From Planococcus citri (taxonomy: Eukaryota; Arthropoda; Insecta; Hemiptera; Pseudococcidae), in the NCBI RefSeq assembly GCF_950023065.1, contig NC_088681.1, positions 57,136,836-57,200,835 on the forward strand: 64,000 nt of DNA. Reading direction: 5' to 3'. The position numbers and the translations under genes were made by a program. Below, in pieces: positions 34,635 to 46,100 of the stretch. Below the pieces are notes generated by a model. It saw only the letters and a program-made list of their open reading frames with translations, was not told where the DNA came from and made no database searches. Position 1 is the stretch's first letter. Every line of letters starts with the position of its first letter.

Positions 34635-35293
34635 CCCAGTTGGGTGAAAATCTGCTCTTACGCGACATAAAAACGTCGGCAGGAGATTTAACACTTTACG
34701 CCAATGCCTTTTCTGCCCATAAATCGGCGCGTATTTTATTTACGCGTAAAAATCTGCCATTGATCAATATTCTTGAAAAAATTTTCGGCACTAGCGGGGA
34801 TCGAACTCGGGTCCCCAGATCTGAAAGCGGACTCCTTACTACCTACTCCACCAGGGAACTTGGTAGAACAGGACAAATATTTATATACTAACCTATAACA
34901 CACACGCAAAATACCACATTTACACACGTTTTTCAGCAAATACGTGATTAAATACGCTACGAAATATTTGCGTAGCATATTTTGTGGCTGGTTTTTTCAA
35001 CGTGCAAAAATACGCCACATAATTTAGAAGCATAGCGGCTTTACGCGATAAAAATACGCTACGAAATATTTGTGTGGCTTGTTTATCAGCAGAAATTTTA
35101 TTCTGCTGAGCAGAAAATGTAACAACCTAAAAATTCGCTTCAAATTACGCCCGTGAATTGAAGCGCAATTTTGAAAACTGTAAAATCTGCTGCCATGCAG
35201 CAGTTAAAAGTCGCGTTGAAGTATAAAACGCCAATTAAACTGCTCTTTACCGCGTATTTATTGGCAGAAGAGCAGATTTTCACCCAACTGGGG
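34635..35293. mobile_element. 659-bp inverted-repeat element
   Basis: The left end CCCAGTTGGGTGAAAATCTG (then CTCTT) is exactly inverted at the right end (AAGAGCAGATTTTCACCCAA then CTGGG). Inside, the block AAATACGC(T/C)ACGAAATATTTG is repeated (about 34950 and 35055). There is no ORF. The target duplication is unclear. A tRNA-like segment lies within it. Confidence 0.6.
34790..34870 (-). ncRNA. tRNA-like Pol III promoter remnant (SINE-like)
   Basis: On the minus strand an A-box-like TGGTGGAGTAGG (34853-34842) is followed by a B-box-like GAGTTCGATCC (about 34808-34798). The flanks of the B box do not form a T-stem, so this is not a functional tRNA gene. It is better read as a tRNA-derived SINE fragment. 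Confidence 0.4.
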
Positions 35294-35326
35294 TTGGTCA
35301 TTCTGCAAATGCTGTGCCCAGAGGCG

Positions 35327-36965
35327 TTAAACAGAATAGGAATCATCAGAAAGCTCATCAGCTTCCATCATGTCCTCTGCGCTCTTCCAGAGCTTCATTT
35401 TATCAGAAGCGGATAACTTTGTTGCAATAGGTCTTTCATTTGGTATGTCTACTACCATCCATATCAGCAACTTGATAATGGTCATTAGGGAGTACCTCTT
35501 TGACTATCATAGGACCCTGATAAGGAGGGAGTAACTTACGGGATTCACCAGGATTAAGAGCAATAGCCTGTTTCTCAATAAGCACTAAATCACCAACTTA
35601 GTATTTAGCTGCTTCACAATGACACTTGTTGTAATGTTCTTTCTTTTTGACTTAAGCATCCTTATTGACATTAGCATCTTCTAATCAAGCAACTGCAATA
35701 TCAACCAACAACTGTGAAGTCAACATGATTTCATCACAGAGGGGTGCATCATCACCACCTTGAGGAGTGTAACCTAGTAACAAACAACTAGGAGGAATTA
35801 ACCATATTATCAATGGAAAATTGAACGTCTTGAATGTTCTTATCCCATGTACAATTGTCATCATGGGAGGCTAACAAGGCATTGAGGATGGATCTGTTCA
35901 GCCTTTCAACTTGACTGTTTGCATGGGGAGTAGCCACTGCTACAGAGATATGACGCATAGCATTTTGAGTGCAGAACTGCTCAAAATCTTTTGAAGTAAA
36001 AGCAGAACCTTGGTCTGAAATGATGATTTTTGGAGTACCATAATATGTAGAAAATATGTCTTGTAAATATTCGATGATGAACTTAGTCTTAGTCGAGTTA
36101 ACTGCTTTAATGAACTTGAATTTGGTGAAAGCATCGGCCACCACAAATATGTGCATATTACCATGTCTGGAACGTACAAAAAGACCAACATGATCAATAT
36201 GAATAGTTTACAAGGGCACCAACCCTTTTGGAATGGGGTGAAGGTAACCTTCAGGCTTTCCAGATTTCCATTTATTATAAAGACATGGAATACAAGTTTT
36301 GACAAAATTCTCAATGTGATTAAGCATTCTCAGGAACCAATATGCTTCTTGCAATTTCTTAACAGTCTTTTCTGCAGCACAATGACCAGTGCCTTGATGA
36401 GCAATTCGAACCACTTCATGTCTCATCTCAATGGGCACAACCCACAGCAAACCTTGAGCAGTTTCACCATATACTCTGCCATCTTTCAAAGTAAAATTCT
36501 TCAAAAGGTGTTGTTCTTCTATGCTGAGTGTATTATGAGGGTTGAGTAAAATTTCTCGAATCCTATGAAGTTGAGCACCATTGAGTTGACTAGCAAGGAC
36601 CCAATCATCAATGTTGATTCTGTTGATCTTGAGAGGGCTGCGGCTCAATGCATCGACATGTTGCATACGCTGACCAGGATGGTATTCTATGTCAAAAGAA
36701 AATTCTTTCAATTCAGTAACTTAGTTTTGGCTTCTTCTGGAACATTGCAGCCGATTCTGACATCTTTCAGGGGGACAGGAGGCAGATCACTGACCTTTGT
36801 ATGCCTTATTTGTCGAACAGGCTGAGTATCTTGGAGACAAGGCATATCTCTAGCAACAATTTGACCTCTTCTGAACCTAATAACTCCATCTGAAGTATTG
36901 TATACTGGTATTGGTAAAACTGCAGTGGATGGGTACTGAAATAGAATCGTAAAAACCATACTCAA
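35327..36965 (-). pseudogene. Ty3/gypsy pol remnant, RT deleted
   Basis: Minus strand, in order. First a protease-to-RT linker (VYNTSDGVIRFRRGQIV, VRIGCNVPEEAKTKLLN). Then directly the end of RNase H (FDIEYHPGQRMQHVDALSR). Then the integrase zinc finger (HQGTGH…C-I-P-C), the integrase core (VVADAFTKF, ISDQGSAFTS, NSQVERLNRS: D, D and E) and a GPY/F-like C-terminus (YQGPMIVKEVLPNDHYQVAD) ending at a stop near 35327. The RT and most of RNase H are missing: the linker and the RNase H end meet within about ten bases near 36711, with a frame change. Stops also interrupt the C-terminal part. Not functional. Confidence 0.8.
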
Positions 36966-37215
36966 GTCAAAGGGAAAAATACTACAAAATGTTGGACAAC
37001 AAATTTATCAATTGAAAAGTTGATAATTTTCCAAAATTTGAGAACACTTTTTGAAACACATTTCCCCCTGAAATGACGTTATTATGTTCAAAAAAATTTT
37101 CAAAGGCATCGATATTTAAATTTAACTTTTATGATCGCGTCAGTCTTTGATAAATGGAATGGTACCAACATGACACGAAACAAACATGATCGTTAAATTA
37201 AAGTCGGCAAACTTG

Positions 37216-37243
37216 TTAAAGAGAACTTCATCTTATATAAAAA
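37216..37243 (+). promoter_or_regulatory. core promoter of copy 8
   Basis: TTAAAGAGAA at 37216 and TATATAAAAA at 37234, spacing 18 bp; ATG 105 bp after the TATA start. An upstream TTTTATGATCG…TTTGATAAATGG box lies at about 37128-37158. Confidence 0.65.
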
Positions 37244-37338
37244 CAGAGCGTAATAGCTTCAGTGAACAAATTTTTTTGAAAATTTTCGTTCATTCCCTCG
37301 TGAAAATCATTCCGGCATCTAGATATTAACTTCTAGTC

Positions 37339-38690
37339 ATGTTTAAAACAATAGTTGCGTTGTTCATCATAGGAGTAAGTATTACCTAATATTGATCTTA
37401 CATTAACAATGATTCCAATTTCAGTTTTACATTCTCTCAAAACTGTAGAAAATTTTTGATTTCGTAGAAGTACCTCGTTACCTATAAGTTGTCTCAAAAA
37501 AAGTTTTGAAAAGTTTAAATTATCAAAACTGCGATTTGATTTGATCAGGAAATAACAAATTGCCTGGATTCAAGAAACGTGTGAAATTGTGAATCTGATC
37601 AGATCAGATCAAATTTCTCTTATTGGACCTGATCATGTTTCAACAGATGTATGTAATCTGATAATAAAAACATTAATAATATGAGGTCAGATCAGATCAT
37701 TTTGGATCTAGGGAATATCCAGATGTAATCTTCAAGTTCAAGTTCAATTCATTGTTACAGTACACAGGTACCTACTTTTACAAACCCAATAATTTTCTGC
37801 TGGAATGTTCCGGCCACTATGACATCAAAAAAAATCCTCAAAAATACTTTCCATAAAAAGCATAAATGTATTATTCTCGATTTTCAAAATCTCTAAATAA
37901 ACGCTCACTTTTTTTTTTTTTTTTTTTTTAATTCCAGATCAATTTTATTAATCTCACAATTGGCGCGGAGTTCTCTTACGCTAAAAAATCAAGATCAGGT
38001 GGTGCTCCATATCGATGGAATCCCACAGCATTCGAGCCGGTTAAATCAGACAGGTTGAAAGCAATCGCTGCGGCTACTTCGACAAGCAGCGATCTAAATC
38101 CCGATGCTACTCTACCTGAGAGAATAGTACCCGAAGTGCGCGAGCTTCTAGCACCTGAAATATTCACACAATCCAATCCCATACTCTATTTCCTCAAAAA
38201 GACTATAAATCTACCAAATCCGGAAATCCGCGGCTTGGAATTCAGTATGAGATTTTATTTGGCTGGCACTGGTTTGCCTGCTCGTTACCAACCATACGCT
38301 CGCGCTCTGTGGCATCTATTACGATGCCAGTATGAACTCGAAAACACCAAACTCGCCATCGAAAATATTAAACAGTCAAATTACCCTGCTCTGCCATCAG
38401 GTCTTTTATCACCCAAACTATCCGAATTATTTTCTTCGGACGTTTTCTCAGATGAAAAACCACCGTTCCAGTTACTGGTCAAATTAATGAAATTTTCGCA
38501 AAACGATATCGGTGATCTGAAGACTCAATTGGAGAACCTCTCCAAAAATGAACAACTTCCCGAGCAGTATTGGAAATACGCCGATCGGCTGCAATATTTT
38601 TTCATACGTGAAGATGAACTCAGATGTTTGATGAAAAGTGTCACCGAAATGCGGATCATTGTAGCAGCTCGTAATCAGACAGGAGTTTGA
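37339..38690 (+). CDS. two-module secreted family protein, copy 8
   Basis: Exons 37339-37374 (MFKTIVALFIIG, GTAAGT) and 37938-38690 (poly-T then ATTCCAG) give about 262 residues. The intron (563 bp) is the longest in the family and holds a GATCAGATC-type repeat patch (37545-37735). After the hydrophobic start (…FIIG-INFINLTIGA) comes a basic/Pro linker. Module 1 has LLAPEIFTQSNP (Ala in place of Ser), ARYQPYARALWHLLRC; module 2 has ELFSSDVFSDEKPPFQLLVK and EQYWKYADRL. Closest to copy 6. AATAAA at 38820. Unknown function. Confidence 0.86.
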
Positions 38691-38829
38691 TGAGATTTTG
38701 AAAGAAAGGAGATATTTTGTATTATGCAAATTGCAGTTGCACTTTAGCTGGAAATGGTGATGTACCATATCTAACTTATTGCAATACCAATGAGTGAAGA
38801 ACATGAAAAATTGTTCCATAATAAATTTA

Positions 38830-40101
38830 ATCAAATTTTAAGCAACTGTGGTAATTCAATCGTCGCGTATGCTAATAAATGTATTTATTTTGTATTTCTA
38901 TGCTTTAATCACTTAGATACCAGATAGGTATAGGTGAGGTAAGTAAGTAGCTATGTTTCTTTTAAAAACTCGTTTCATCTTTCAAGAACGCGTTTTTGAT
39001 TTTTTAGGTTTTGAATTTCGTTTTATAACATTTTGGTTCTTTTTTTCAATTTAACGTACCTAACAAATAATATTAAATTTTGGAAAATTAGTGTACGTAG
39101 ACAGTTTCTTTTAAATTTTTTGATTTTTTTTTTGTTTTAAAAAAATGCCACTTTCCAGAATCTCAGCGAAAAGGTCAATACTGGCATCATTATTTTGTTG
39201 AAATAAATGTTTTCGCTTCCAAACACTTAAATCATTCACGAACAAATCAAGTCCAGTTTTAACAAATAGATTCAGAAAAGTGAAATAATAATGTATTAGG
39301 TACCTACCTATATATCTGATTTAATTTCCAAATGATTCAGCAGTTCTCGAATAATTCATCGTTTTTGAACGAATCGTTTGCGAATAAATCAACTCCAATC
39401 ATCCATAATTTGTACAACGAGTTGGCGATTTTTTTTTCACATTTTGCATGTCAATAGAGGTCAACTCGGTTTACGATTTTTTGGGACAGGAGAGCCACTT
39501 GAAAATGTTTAAAATTTCTGCTAAATGAATTTATCATGATTCGGATACTTGGATTATTGCATCTCAAACATTTTTTCCAAGATTCCCATTTTTAAATGTG
39601 ATTGTGAGCAATGATTGATTTTCAATAATTTTGTTTAGCATTTTTAGTCAATAGTCATGACGTTAAAATTTTCTCCCAAATTTCATAGTGATTTTCCAAA
39701 AAATACTTTTCTGTCATTTGTCATTATTTTTTTTTTTTGGATGATATTTACACTGGTTTTCTAGGGATTCTTTTCTAATATTTTCATCATTTCTTGGCCA
39801 GTAATTTTCTAGTGACTTCGAATTGATTTTCCAATAATTTAAATAAAACTTTCAAGCAAGAAACTTAGGTATCCATGATTGACGATTTCACTTTTTGAGA
39901 AGAGTTTGCTCCTACTTTGCACTCAAAATTTCAGCACAAGTTTCAGATACACTTGTTGGGACACCAAAAAAAATTTCAATCCTAATAGTCCGGCATATGA
40001 CAATAGGAGTAATTGCACCCCCCCGCCGATCATCCGGGACAACTTTTTTCTTAAAGGGGATATCCTAAGGAACATTTTGAAGCAAACTTGCTAAAAAAAA
40101 A
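38830..40101. other. spacer without gene
   Basis: AT-rich. No gene, and no repeat that I could relate to others in the window. Confidence 0.4.
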
Positions 40102-41914
40102 GTTGGCCTTACTTACAAAATGGCGGCCATTTTGATTGGCAGGTCAGCCGAAATCGCAGATTTTGCGTTTTAACATAGGACTTGCACGAACTTTTTCAAA
40201 CTTTACAAAAGTAGATCGAAAGATCATGCAAAAATTTATCACCTGTCAAAATTTCAAGTGCTAAAGTGCATTTTTCGATTTTTGGTGAATTTTTGAAAAT
40301 CGAATTTAGGCCAAAAATGGGGGAAAAATTAAAATTTTACCAAATTAACCAAGAAAGCTGAAATTTGGGATGTACCTACCCTATTTTCGACATTCCAAAT
40401 CAATTAGAAACGGTTTCAACCCGTTTTGAGCAGTTCTGGAGCCTCCAGCAAATTTTTGAAAATCGAAATTCCCACAAAATTCCGTCAAATTGGAGTTGTA
40501 AAACTAAAATTTATTCTAAAAACTAATTTCAATACACTACGAAGTACTGCATGTGATTTCAAGTCGTTTTGGATCCTCCAGCGACTTTTTGAAAATTCCT
40601 GAAGCCTCCAGCAGATTTTTGAAACTTTAAATTTGCACAAAATTTCATCAAATGGTCGAGATGGAAAGCTGAAATTTACTCTACACTCCAATTTTAACAC
40701 CCTCTGAAGATGACTTCAGGTGGGTTCAAGTAATTTTAGGGCCTCCAGTGACTTTTTTTTGAAAATTACTGGAGCCTCCAGCAGATTTTTGAAAGTTTAA
40801 ATTTTCACAAAATTTCATCAAATGGAGATGGGAAGCTGAAATTTACTTCACACTCCAATTTTAACACCCTCTGAAGACGACTTCAGGTGGGTTCAAGTAA
40901 TTTTAGGGCCTCCAGCGACTTTTTTTGAAAACTACTGGAGCCTCCAGCAGATTTGTGAAAGTTTAAATTTTCACAAAATTTCATCAAATGGAGATGGGAA
41001 GCTGAAATTTACTCTACACTCCAATTTTAACACCCTCTGAAGACGACTTCAGGTGGGTTCAAGTCATTTTAGGGCCTGCAGTGACTTTTTTGAAAATTAC
41101 TGGAGTCTCCAATAGATTTTTAAAACTTCAAATTTCCCCAACAGTAATTTATCAAATAGAGTTGGCAAGCTGAAATTTACTTCGCAGACTACATGGTGGT
41201 TTCAAATGATTTTGAAGCTTCCAGCTACTTTTAGGAAATTTCAATTTCACAAAAAAACGTCATACAACCTTTCAAAATTTGCTGGAGGCTCCAAAACGAC
41301 TTGAAATTCACCAGCAGTCAACTTCGTAGCCGTAGCGTATTGAAATTAGTTTTCAGAATGAATTTCGACTCTCCATCTTAGTTTGATGAAATTTTGGGGA
41401 AATTTCAAGTTTCAAAAATCTGCTGGAGGCTTCAGGAATTTTTAAAAAGTTGCTGGAGGATCCAAAACGACTTGAAATTCACGTGCGGTACTTCGTAGCG
41501 TATTGAAATTAGTTTTTAGGATAGATTTTAGCTTTACAATTCCAATTTGATGGAATTTTGTGAGAATTTCGAGTTTCAAAAATCTGCTGGAGGCTCCAGA
41601 ACCGCTCAAAACGGGTTGAAACCGTTTCCAATCGATTTGGCATGTTGAAAATAGGGTATATCCTAAATTTCAGCTTTCTTGGTCAATTTGGTAAAATTTT
41701 AATTTTTTCCTTCATTTTTGGCCTAAATTCGATTTTTAAAAATTCACCAAAAATCGAAAAATGCACTTTAGCACCTGAAATTTTGACAGATGATAAAAGA
41801 TCTACTTTTGTAATGTTTGAAAAAGTTTGTGCAAGTCCTATGTTAAAACGCAAAATCTGCGATTTCGGCTGACCTGTCAATAAAAATGGCCGCCATTTTG
41901 TAAGTAAGGTCAAC
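40102..41914. repeat. 1.8-kb inverted repeat with tandem core
   Basis: Outer arms of about 370 bp: GTTGGCCTTACTTAC with AATGGCGGCCATTTT at the left, and AATGGCCGCCATTTTG with GTAAGTAAGGTCAAC at the right. Shared inner blocks include TTTTGCGTTTTAACATAGGA and AAACGGTTTCAACCCGTTTT. The centre is a tandem array with starts at about 40600, 40768, 40933 and 41098 (unit about 165 bp) carrying CTGGAGCCTCCAGCAGATTT and CACCCTCTGAAGACGACTTC. Inverted copies of the same unit follow to about 41560. The 127 bp at 41584-41710 recur directly at 41914-42040. Confidence 0.8.
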
Positions 41915-42043
41915 TGCTGGAGGCTCCAGAACCGCTCAAAACGGGTTAAAACCGTTTCCAATCAATTTGGCATGTCGAAAATAGGGTATATCCTAAATTT
42001 CAGCTTTCTTGGTCAATTTGGTAAAATTTTAATTTTTTCCACA

Positions 42044-42245
42044 GTCTGACATCCGGCTCCGATCATTTTTGTCTGTACGGATGCGAGTCAACTAACCAAA
42101 ATTCAATCTGATCAGGTGTGGTTTGGTCTGATCATTCAGACTAAGTCTGACATCCGGCTCCGATCATTTTTGTTTGTACGGATGCGAGTCAGCTAACCAA
42201 AATTCAATCTGATCTGGTGTGGTTTGGTCTGATCATTCAGACTAA
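42044..42245. repeat. 101-bp tandem duplication
   Basis: GTCTGACATCCGGCTCCGAT starts at 42044 and again at 42145. The units differ at a few positions only and contain CAATCTGATC, linking them to the GATC-rich material. A partial relative lies at 56360-56450. Confidence 0.75.
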
Positions 42246-42286
42246 ATTTTCAGCCTAATGAAGTAATGACTTGTGTGTATGTCTTC

Positions 42287-42660
42287 CCAAGGTCGTCTGT
42301 CTATCTGACTGTCTACCCTCTTGAGGTCATTAACCCACATGTCTGACCGATTAAGAACATTGATCCATTTGTCTGGCATCTTCAAGTCACTGACCTACCT
42401 GCCTAGTCTCTCAAGGTCGTGTACCTGGCCTCACAAGGTCATTGACTCGTCTATCTGGGCTTCCAAGGTCACTACTGACATAATCTATCCATCCATTCAA
42501 AAGGTAGTTTGTATGGCTGTGTGACCTCTTAAGTTCATTGACCTGTTCGTCTAGCCTCTCGAGGTCTTCTGTTTTCCTGTCTGGCCTATCAAGGTCATTG
42601 ACCCGTCTGCCTGGCCTCTATAGAGGTTACTAAACAACCTATCTAGCCTCTCATGGTCGT
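42287..42660. repeat. degenerate minisatellite, TCTGGCCTCTCAAGGTCATT
   Basis: About ten imperfect units of 30-42 bp built on CTGTCTGGCCTCTCAAGGTC followed by ATTGACC. The related array at 56445-56705 is in the duplicated block upstream of copy 10. No coding role was seen. Confidence 0.7.
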
Positions 42661-43094
42661 CTGAAAACGAATAAATGAGACAGATCAGAAACCAGTTACA
42701 AAATTCTGATTGGCCAACCATGTTAGGATGATTTCCTACCCCGGAGACAAGTGAATTCAAAATTCAACTACCATTGCAAACAATTCAGTAACCTTGAAAA
42801 CCTCACAATTACGCTTTAAAATTTTCATATTTCTTTCTTTCATTTATGAGCTTTGTTATAGTTAGAAACCGTCATCTAACCCACGTTGCGGCGCCGCTTT
42901 CAAAGTGAACATCTCGTACACTACACTTCATTATATTGAAAATTCCTTCCCATAAAAATGATAACTGCGCAGTAAAGTACATTTTTCTGTGTGATACCGT
43001 GTTTCAAATTTCATAATTTGTAAACAACAACCCATTAATGACAGCTAAGTAGGTAATAATTCACCTCGAAGCGTTGTGAAAAACGGAAAGGTAA

Positions 43095-43102
43095 TATAAA
43101 AA
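43095..43102 (+). promoter_or_regulatory. TATA box of copy 9
   Basis: TATAAAAA 70 bp before the ATG. The TCAAAG box of the other copies is not recognisable 18 bp upstream (TGAAAAACGG there), so copies 9 and 10 have a diverged promoter. Confidence 0.5.
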
Positions 43103-43164
43103 CTGAACGTATTTCTGCATTTCAGATATTTCTTCTTCAATTTTCTGGGCTGAAGACAACGACA

Positions 43165-44081
43165 ATGGGGATTACACCGATGGTACAAGCAATTGCAATA
43201 ATTATAATCGGAGTGAGTAAAATTTTATCGAATTTAATGCCTTCAACAAAGCTTGGAATGTGACGTAATGCAATTGATTATGGCAGACATAATTATTTCT
43301 TCTACTAAAATACTGAATAAGCAGTTTATTAACTTTTAAAATGTCCAGTAAATTATCGATAATGGGAAGAGAATTGTAAGCAAATTCTTGAAAAATGTTC
43401 TCTGAATTACAGACAAATTTGCTGATATGCATCACCGCAGACACGGACAACTTGCCAAAACTCACATCTCGTACTACATTCTTCACGAAGCGCAAAATGG
43501 CCGAAGATGATGACTCGAATGTTCTTCCCTTGCCACATGAAATTTTCACAAAAGAGATATCAGATTTACTATCACCAGATATGTTCTTGCAGACAGACCC
43601 AATCTCCTATCTTTTAGCCAAAGTGAAAAAATTTCCAGAAGATGCTCAGCGACGTATAAGACTAACACTACGGTTTAAATTGCCCAGTCACGAACTTCCT
43701 CGACGGTATTTTCCATACGTGGATATTTTGTCGTCTCTTATAGTGGGTATAGTTCAACTCGAAGATATGAAAACAATTATACCACTTCTTCAGCGAGAGC
43801 CTACCGCCGAATCAAATTACTTTCCGAAGCAACTAGATATGTCCATCGTCGAGCCCGAATTATCGCCCTTATTTTCATCATACGTCTTTTCAGACAAAAA
43901 TCCGCCATTTCGCCTTTTGGGCAAATTGGTAGAAATACCAGAAAAAGATATCTCGAATGTGAAAACCCAACTCGAAAATTTAATGAAAAATCGTAAATTT
44001 CCTCGCAGGTACTCTCGTTACTCGAAACTTCTGCTCACATTTTTGGAAAACCACATTCTTGAAAGTTTGAAAACTAGGTAA
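43165..44081 (+). CDS. two-module secreted family protein, copy 9 (unit 1)
   Basis: Exons 43165-43212 (MGITPMVQAIAIIIIG, GTGAGT) and 43413-44081 (ATTACAG) give about 238 residues. The signal region continues TNLLICITAD. Module 1 has LLSPDMFLQTDP and PRRYFPYVDIL; module 2 has PLFSSYVFSDKNPPFRLLGKL and PRRYSRYSKLL. The protein ends abruptly at LKTR, shorter than its relatives. A second two-module unit starts 25 nt later in another frame, so either the protein ends here or translation or splicing joins the two. The identical arrangement is found in copy 10. Function unknown. Confidence 0.8.
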
Positions 44082-44106
44082 CTCTGCTAAAATTCGTCTC
44101 ACACAG

Positions 44107-44871
44107 TTGAAAAATCCATCAGCATTAATCCAGACTACCAATAATGATGTTTGGAACGATGACGAATCGATTTCGGATATCTCAGAAACTGAACAATCAA
44201 CCAATAGGTCTAATTCTCTCTTCAGAACTAATTCCGCGAAAATTCCTCTACGATTCCGCAGCGAAGTTGTGGCGTTCTTATCGCCAGATATGTTCAGCCA
44301 GACCAATCCTCTCGCTTACTTTCTGGACAAAGCAGCAAAAGTACACAAAGATTATATTAGATCGATGCAACATTATTTGTCAAATTACTTAGAAGAGGAG
44401 GTATTTCCTCAACAATACATCCCGTATGCAGAACTGGCGTCGTCCATGCTATTATGTCTAGTTGGGCTGGAAAATGTTGATGTAGATGTTCGTCGCATTC
44501 GGTCGTATATCAGAAGAACACACGAAGAAATAAAAACTGATATTTCCACACTCGACCCAGATTTATCGATCTTATTTTCACCGGAGATCATGTCAGAGGC
44601 ACCCAGACCTTCGATCAAGGTCTTGGAAATATTAGTAACTATTCCAGAAGATAAAATCTCGGAGGTGAAAACTAGACTGAAGGAGCTTGGAGAAGATTAT
44701 CGATTTCCAAATCAATACAAGAGCTACAATGCTGATATTAGGAAATTTCTAGATCTTAATATTCAGATTCTTTTACGTCTGCTGGATAATATTGATGAAA
44801 TGGAACGTGTACTGGCATTAAACTCCTCAACTTTGGCGAATAACGAAGTACCTCCACTAAATTCACCATGA
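44107..44871 (+). CDS. two-module family, copy 9 unit 2 (no own start exon)
   Basis: About 254 codons, open from TTG at 44107 (the frame is open from 44071). It begins with an acidic linker (NDDESISDISETE), then module 1 (FLSPDMFSQTNP, PQQYIPYAELAS, LLCLVGLENV) and module 2 (ILFSPEIMSEAPRP, PNQYKSYNADI), with a Ser/Pro tail and AATAAA at 44959. There is no room for a promoter, signal exon or normal intron between it and unit 1. The codons are intact over 760 bp, which argues that it is or was translated as the second half of a four-module protein. A 58-nt GT-AG intron (44065-44122, weak donor GTTTGA) would keep the frame; frameshifting or a disabled fusion gene are alternatives. Confidence 0.6.
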   Translation: MKNPSALIQTTNNDVWNDDESISDISETEQSTNRSNSLFRTNSAKIPLRFRSEVVAFLSPDMFSQTNPLAYFLDKAAKVHKDYIRSMQHYLSNYLEEEVFPQQYIPYAELASSMLLCLVGLENVDVDVRRIRSYIRRTHEEIKTDISTLDPDLSILFSPEIMSEAPRPSIKVLEILVTIPEDKISEVKTRLKELGEDYRFPNQYKSYNADIRKFLDLNIQILLRLLDNIDEMERVLALNSSTLANNEVPPLNSP

Positions 44872-44964
44872 AGCAAAAAACTAGACTGTAAAGCAGCCTA
44901 CTATATGCATATGATCATAGCATAATTTGTTTGTTTTTTTTGAAGCATCGTGTATTTAAATAAA

Positions 44965-46100
44965 CTTGTTATATCCTTATTTGGAGTACTTATTGAATTA
45001 AAAATTTTGCAACGAGGCGATTCTATTTTAAACATACCTACTCACCTACTGTAAACAGAATTTTTTCAGAAACTGAAGGATCCAAAAATCCACTGGATGC
45101 GTTACGAAACTAATACCAATCGATTTTGGCGGTTAAATAATGTGCAAACCAAATTTCAGCCTTCTATGTCAACCTGATCAAAATTTTCTTTTTTTTTTGC
45201 ATGACAAATGAGTCAAGCTTAAATTTTCAAAAACGTTCCAAAAATCAAAAAAAAACCTTACTTTTTAGTCTGAAAATTAATTTAAGGACCAACAATTTTC
45301 ATTTTGTGGTTGGAACCTGAAAAAAAAATGTTCTAAAATCGAATTTGGCTAGTATTTTTGCGACACTAAAATACTAGTGATGTTAAAATGCGCGCATATT
45401 CATTTGCCTGCGCGCAAATTCCACAAATGGACGTTATTTGCTTCTATTTGTGATTTTCAACATGAAAAGTTGTCCAAAAAACGAAAAAACATGAAAAATA
45501 GGACAATAAAAGCAGGACAATTTCTCATATTTTATTTTAAAGGAAGGGGGAGGTGTTCAATATTATTACAATCAATTTTTTTCACTACATAGTTTGGAAA
45601 ACATTTCGATTTTTTTTTCAATTCAAAATTTTAAAATGTTTAGATTTTTCCTCCCTAATATTTATCATTACTAGGTAGAGTGAAAATTTTTAGAAATTGA
45701 AATTTCCAAAATAAGGGAAGAATAAGTAAAAAAAAAAAGTGGGAAATTGGAAAATTTTTGATTCAAAATATGAAAATACGAACCATTTTTTCAAAACTAC
45801 TCGTACCTCAATATTTTTCAGAAAGGGGAGGCCCCAAATTTTTGTTTTATGATTAAAAAATAGTAAAAAAGACAAAGCAAGACGATTTCTCGAATTTTAT
45901 TTGAATGGAAGGGGGGTTCAATATATTTTTTCACTACCTACTTCAAAAAGCTTTTCGATTTTTTTTTAATTCAAAATTTTCAGATGCTTTGATGTCTCCC
46001 CCTCCCTCCCCCCGTAATTTATCATCATTTGGTAGACAATTTTCAGACATTCATATTTTCAACAAAAAAAAGAAGAAGAAGAAGAAGAAGAAAGAATAAA
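44965..46100. other. spacer without gene
   Basis: AT-rich. It has a degraded CCAATCGATTTT/AATTTCAGCC repeat match near 45116-45165, two related blocks near 45520-45700 and 45885-46030 (GGGGGTTCAATAT, TTTCGATTTTTTTT), and a GAA microsatellite at 46069-46093. Confidence 0.45.

Larger units (their letters stand above)
42165..44363. repeat. segmental duplication, copy A
   Basis: Matches about 56390-58409 in the same orientation, with an internal length difference in the minisatellite part. From about 42680 on the two are nearly identical, including promoter, exon 1, intron, exon 2 and the start of the second unit. The match ends at 44363 only because copy B is interrupted there by the Polinton. 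Confidence 0.85.

Noticed and set aside
34790..34870. Functional tRNA gene
   Set aside because: A and B boxes are present but the T-stem does not pair and no acceptor stem is formed.
44078..44106. 29-nt intron between the two units of copy 9 (GTAACT…CACACAG)
   Set aside because: Too short for normal splicing, and joining at these sites gives an immediate stop.
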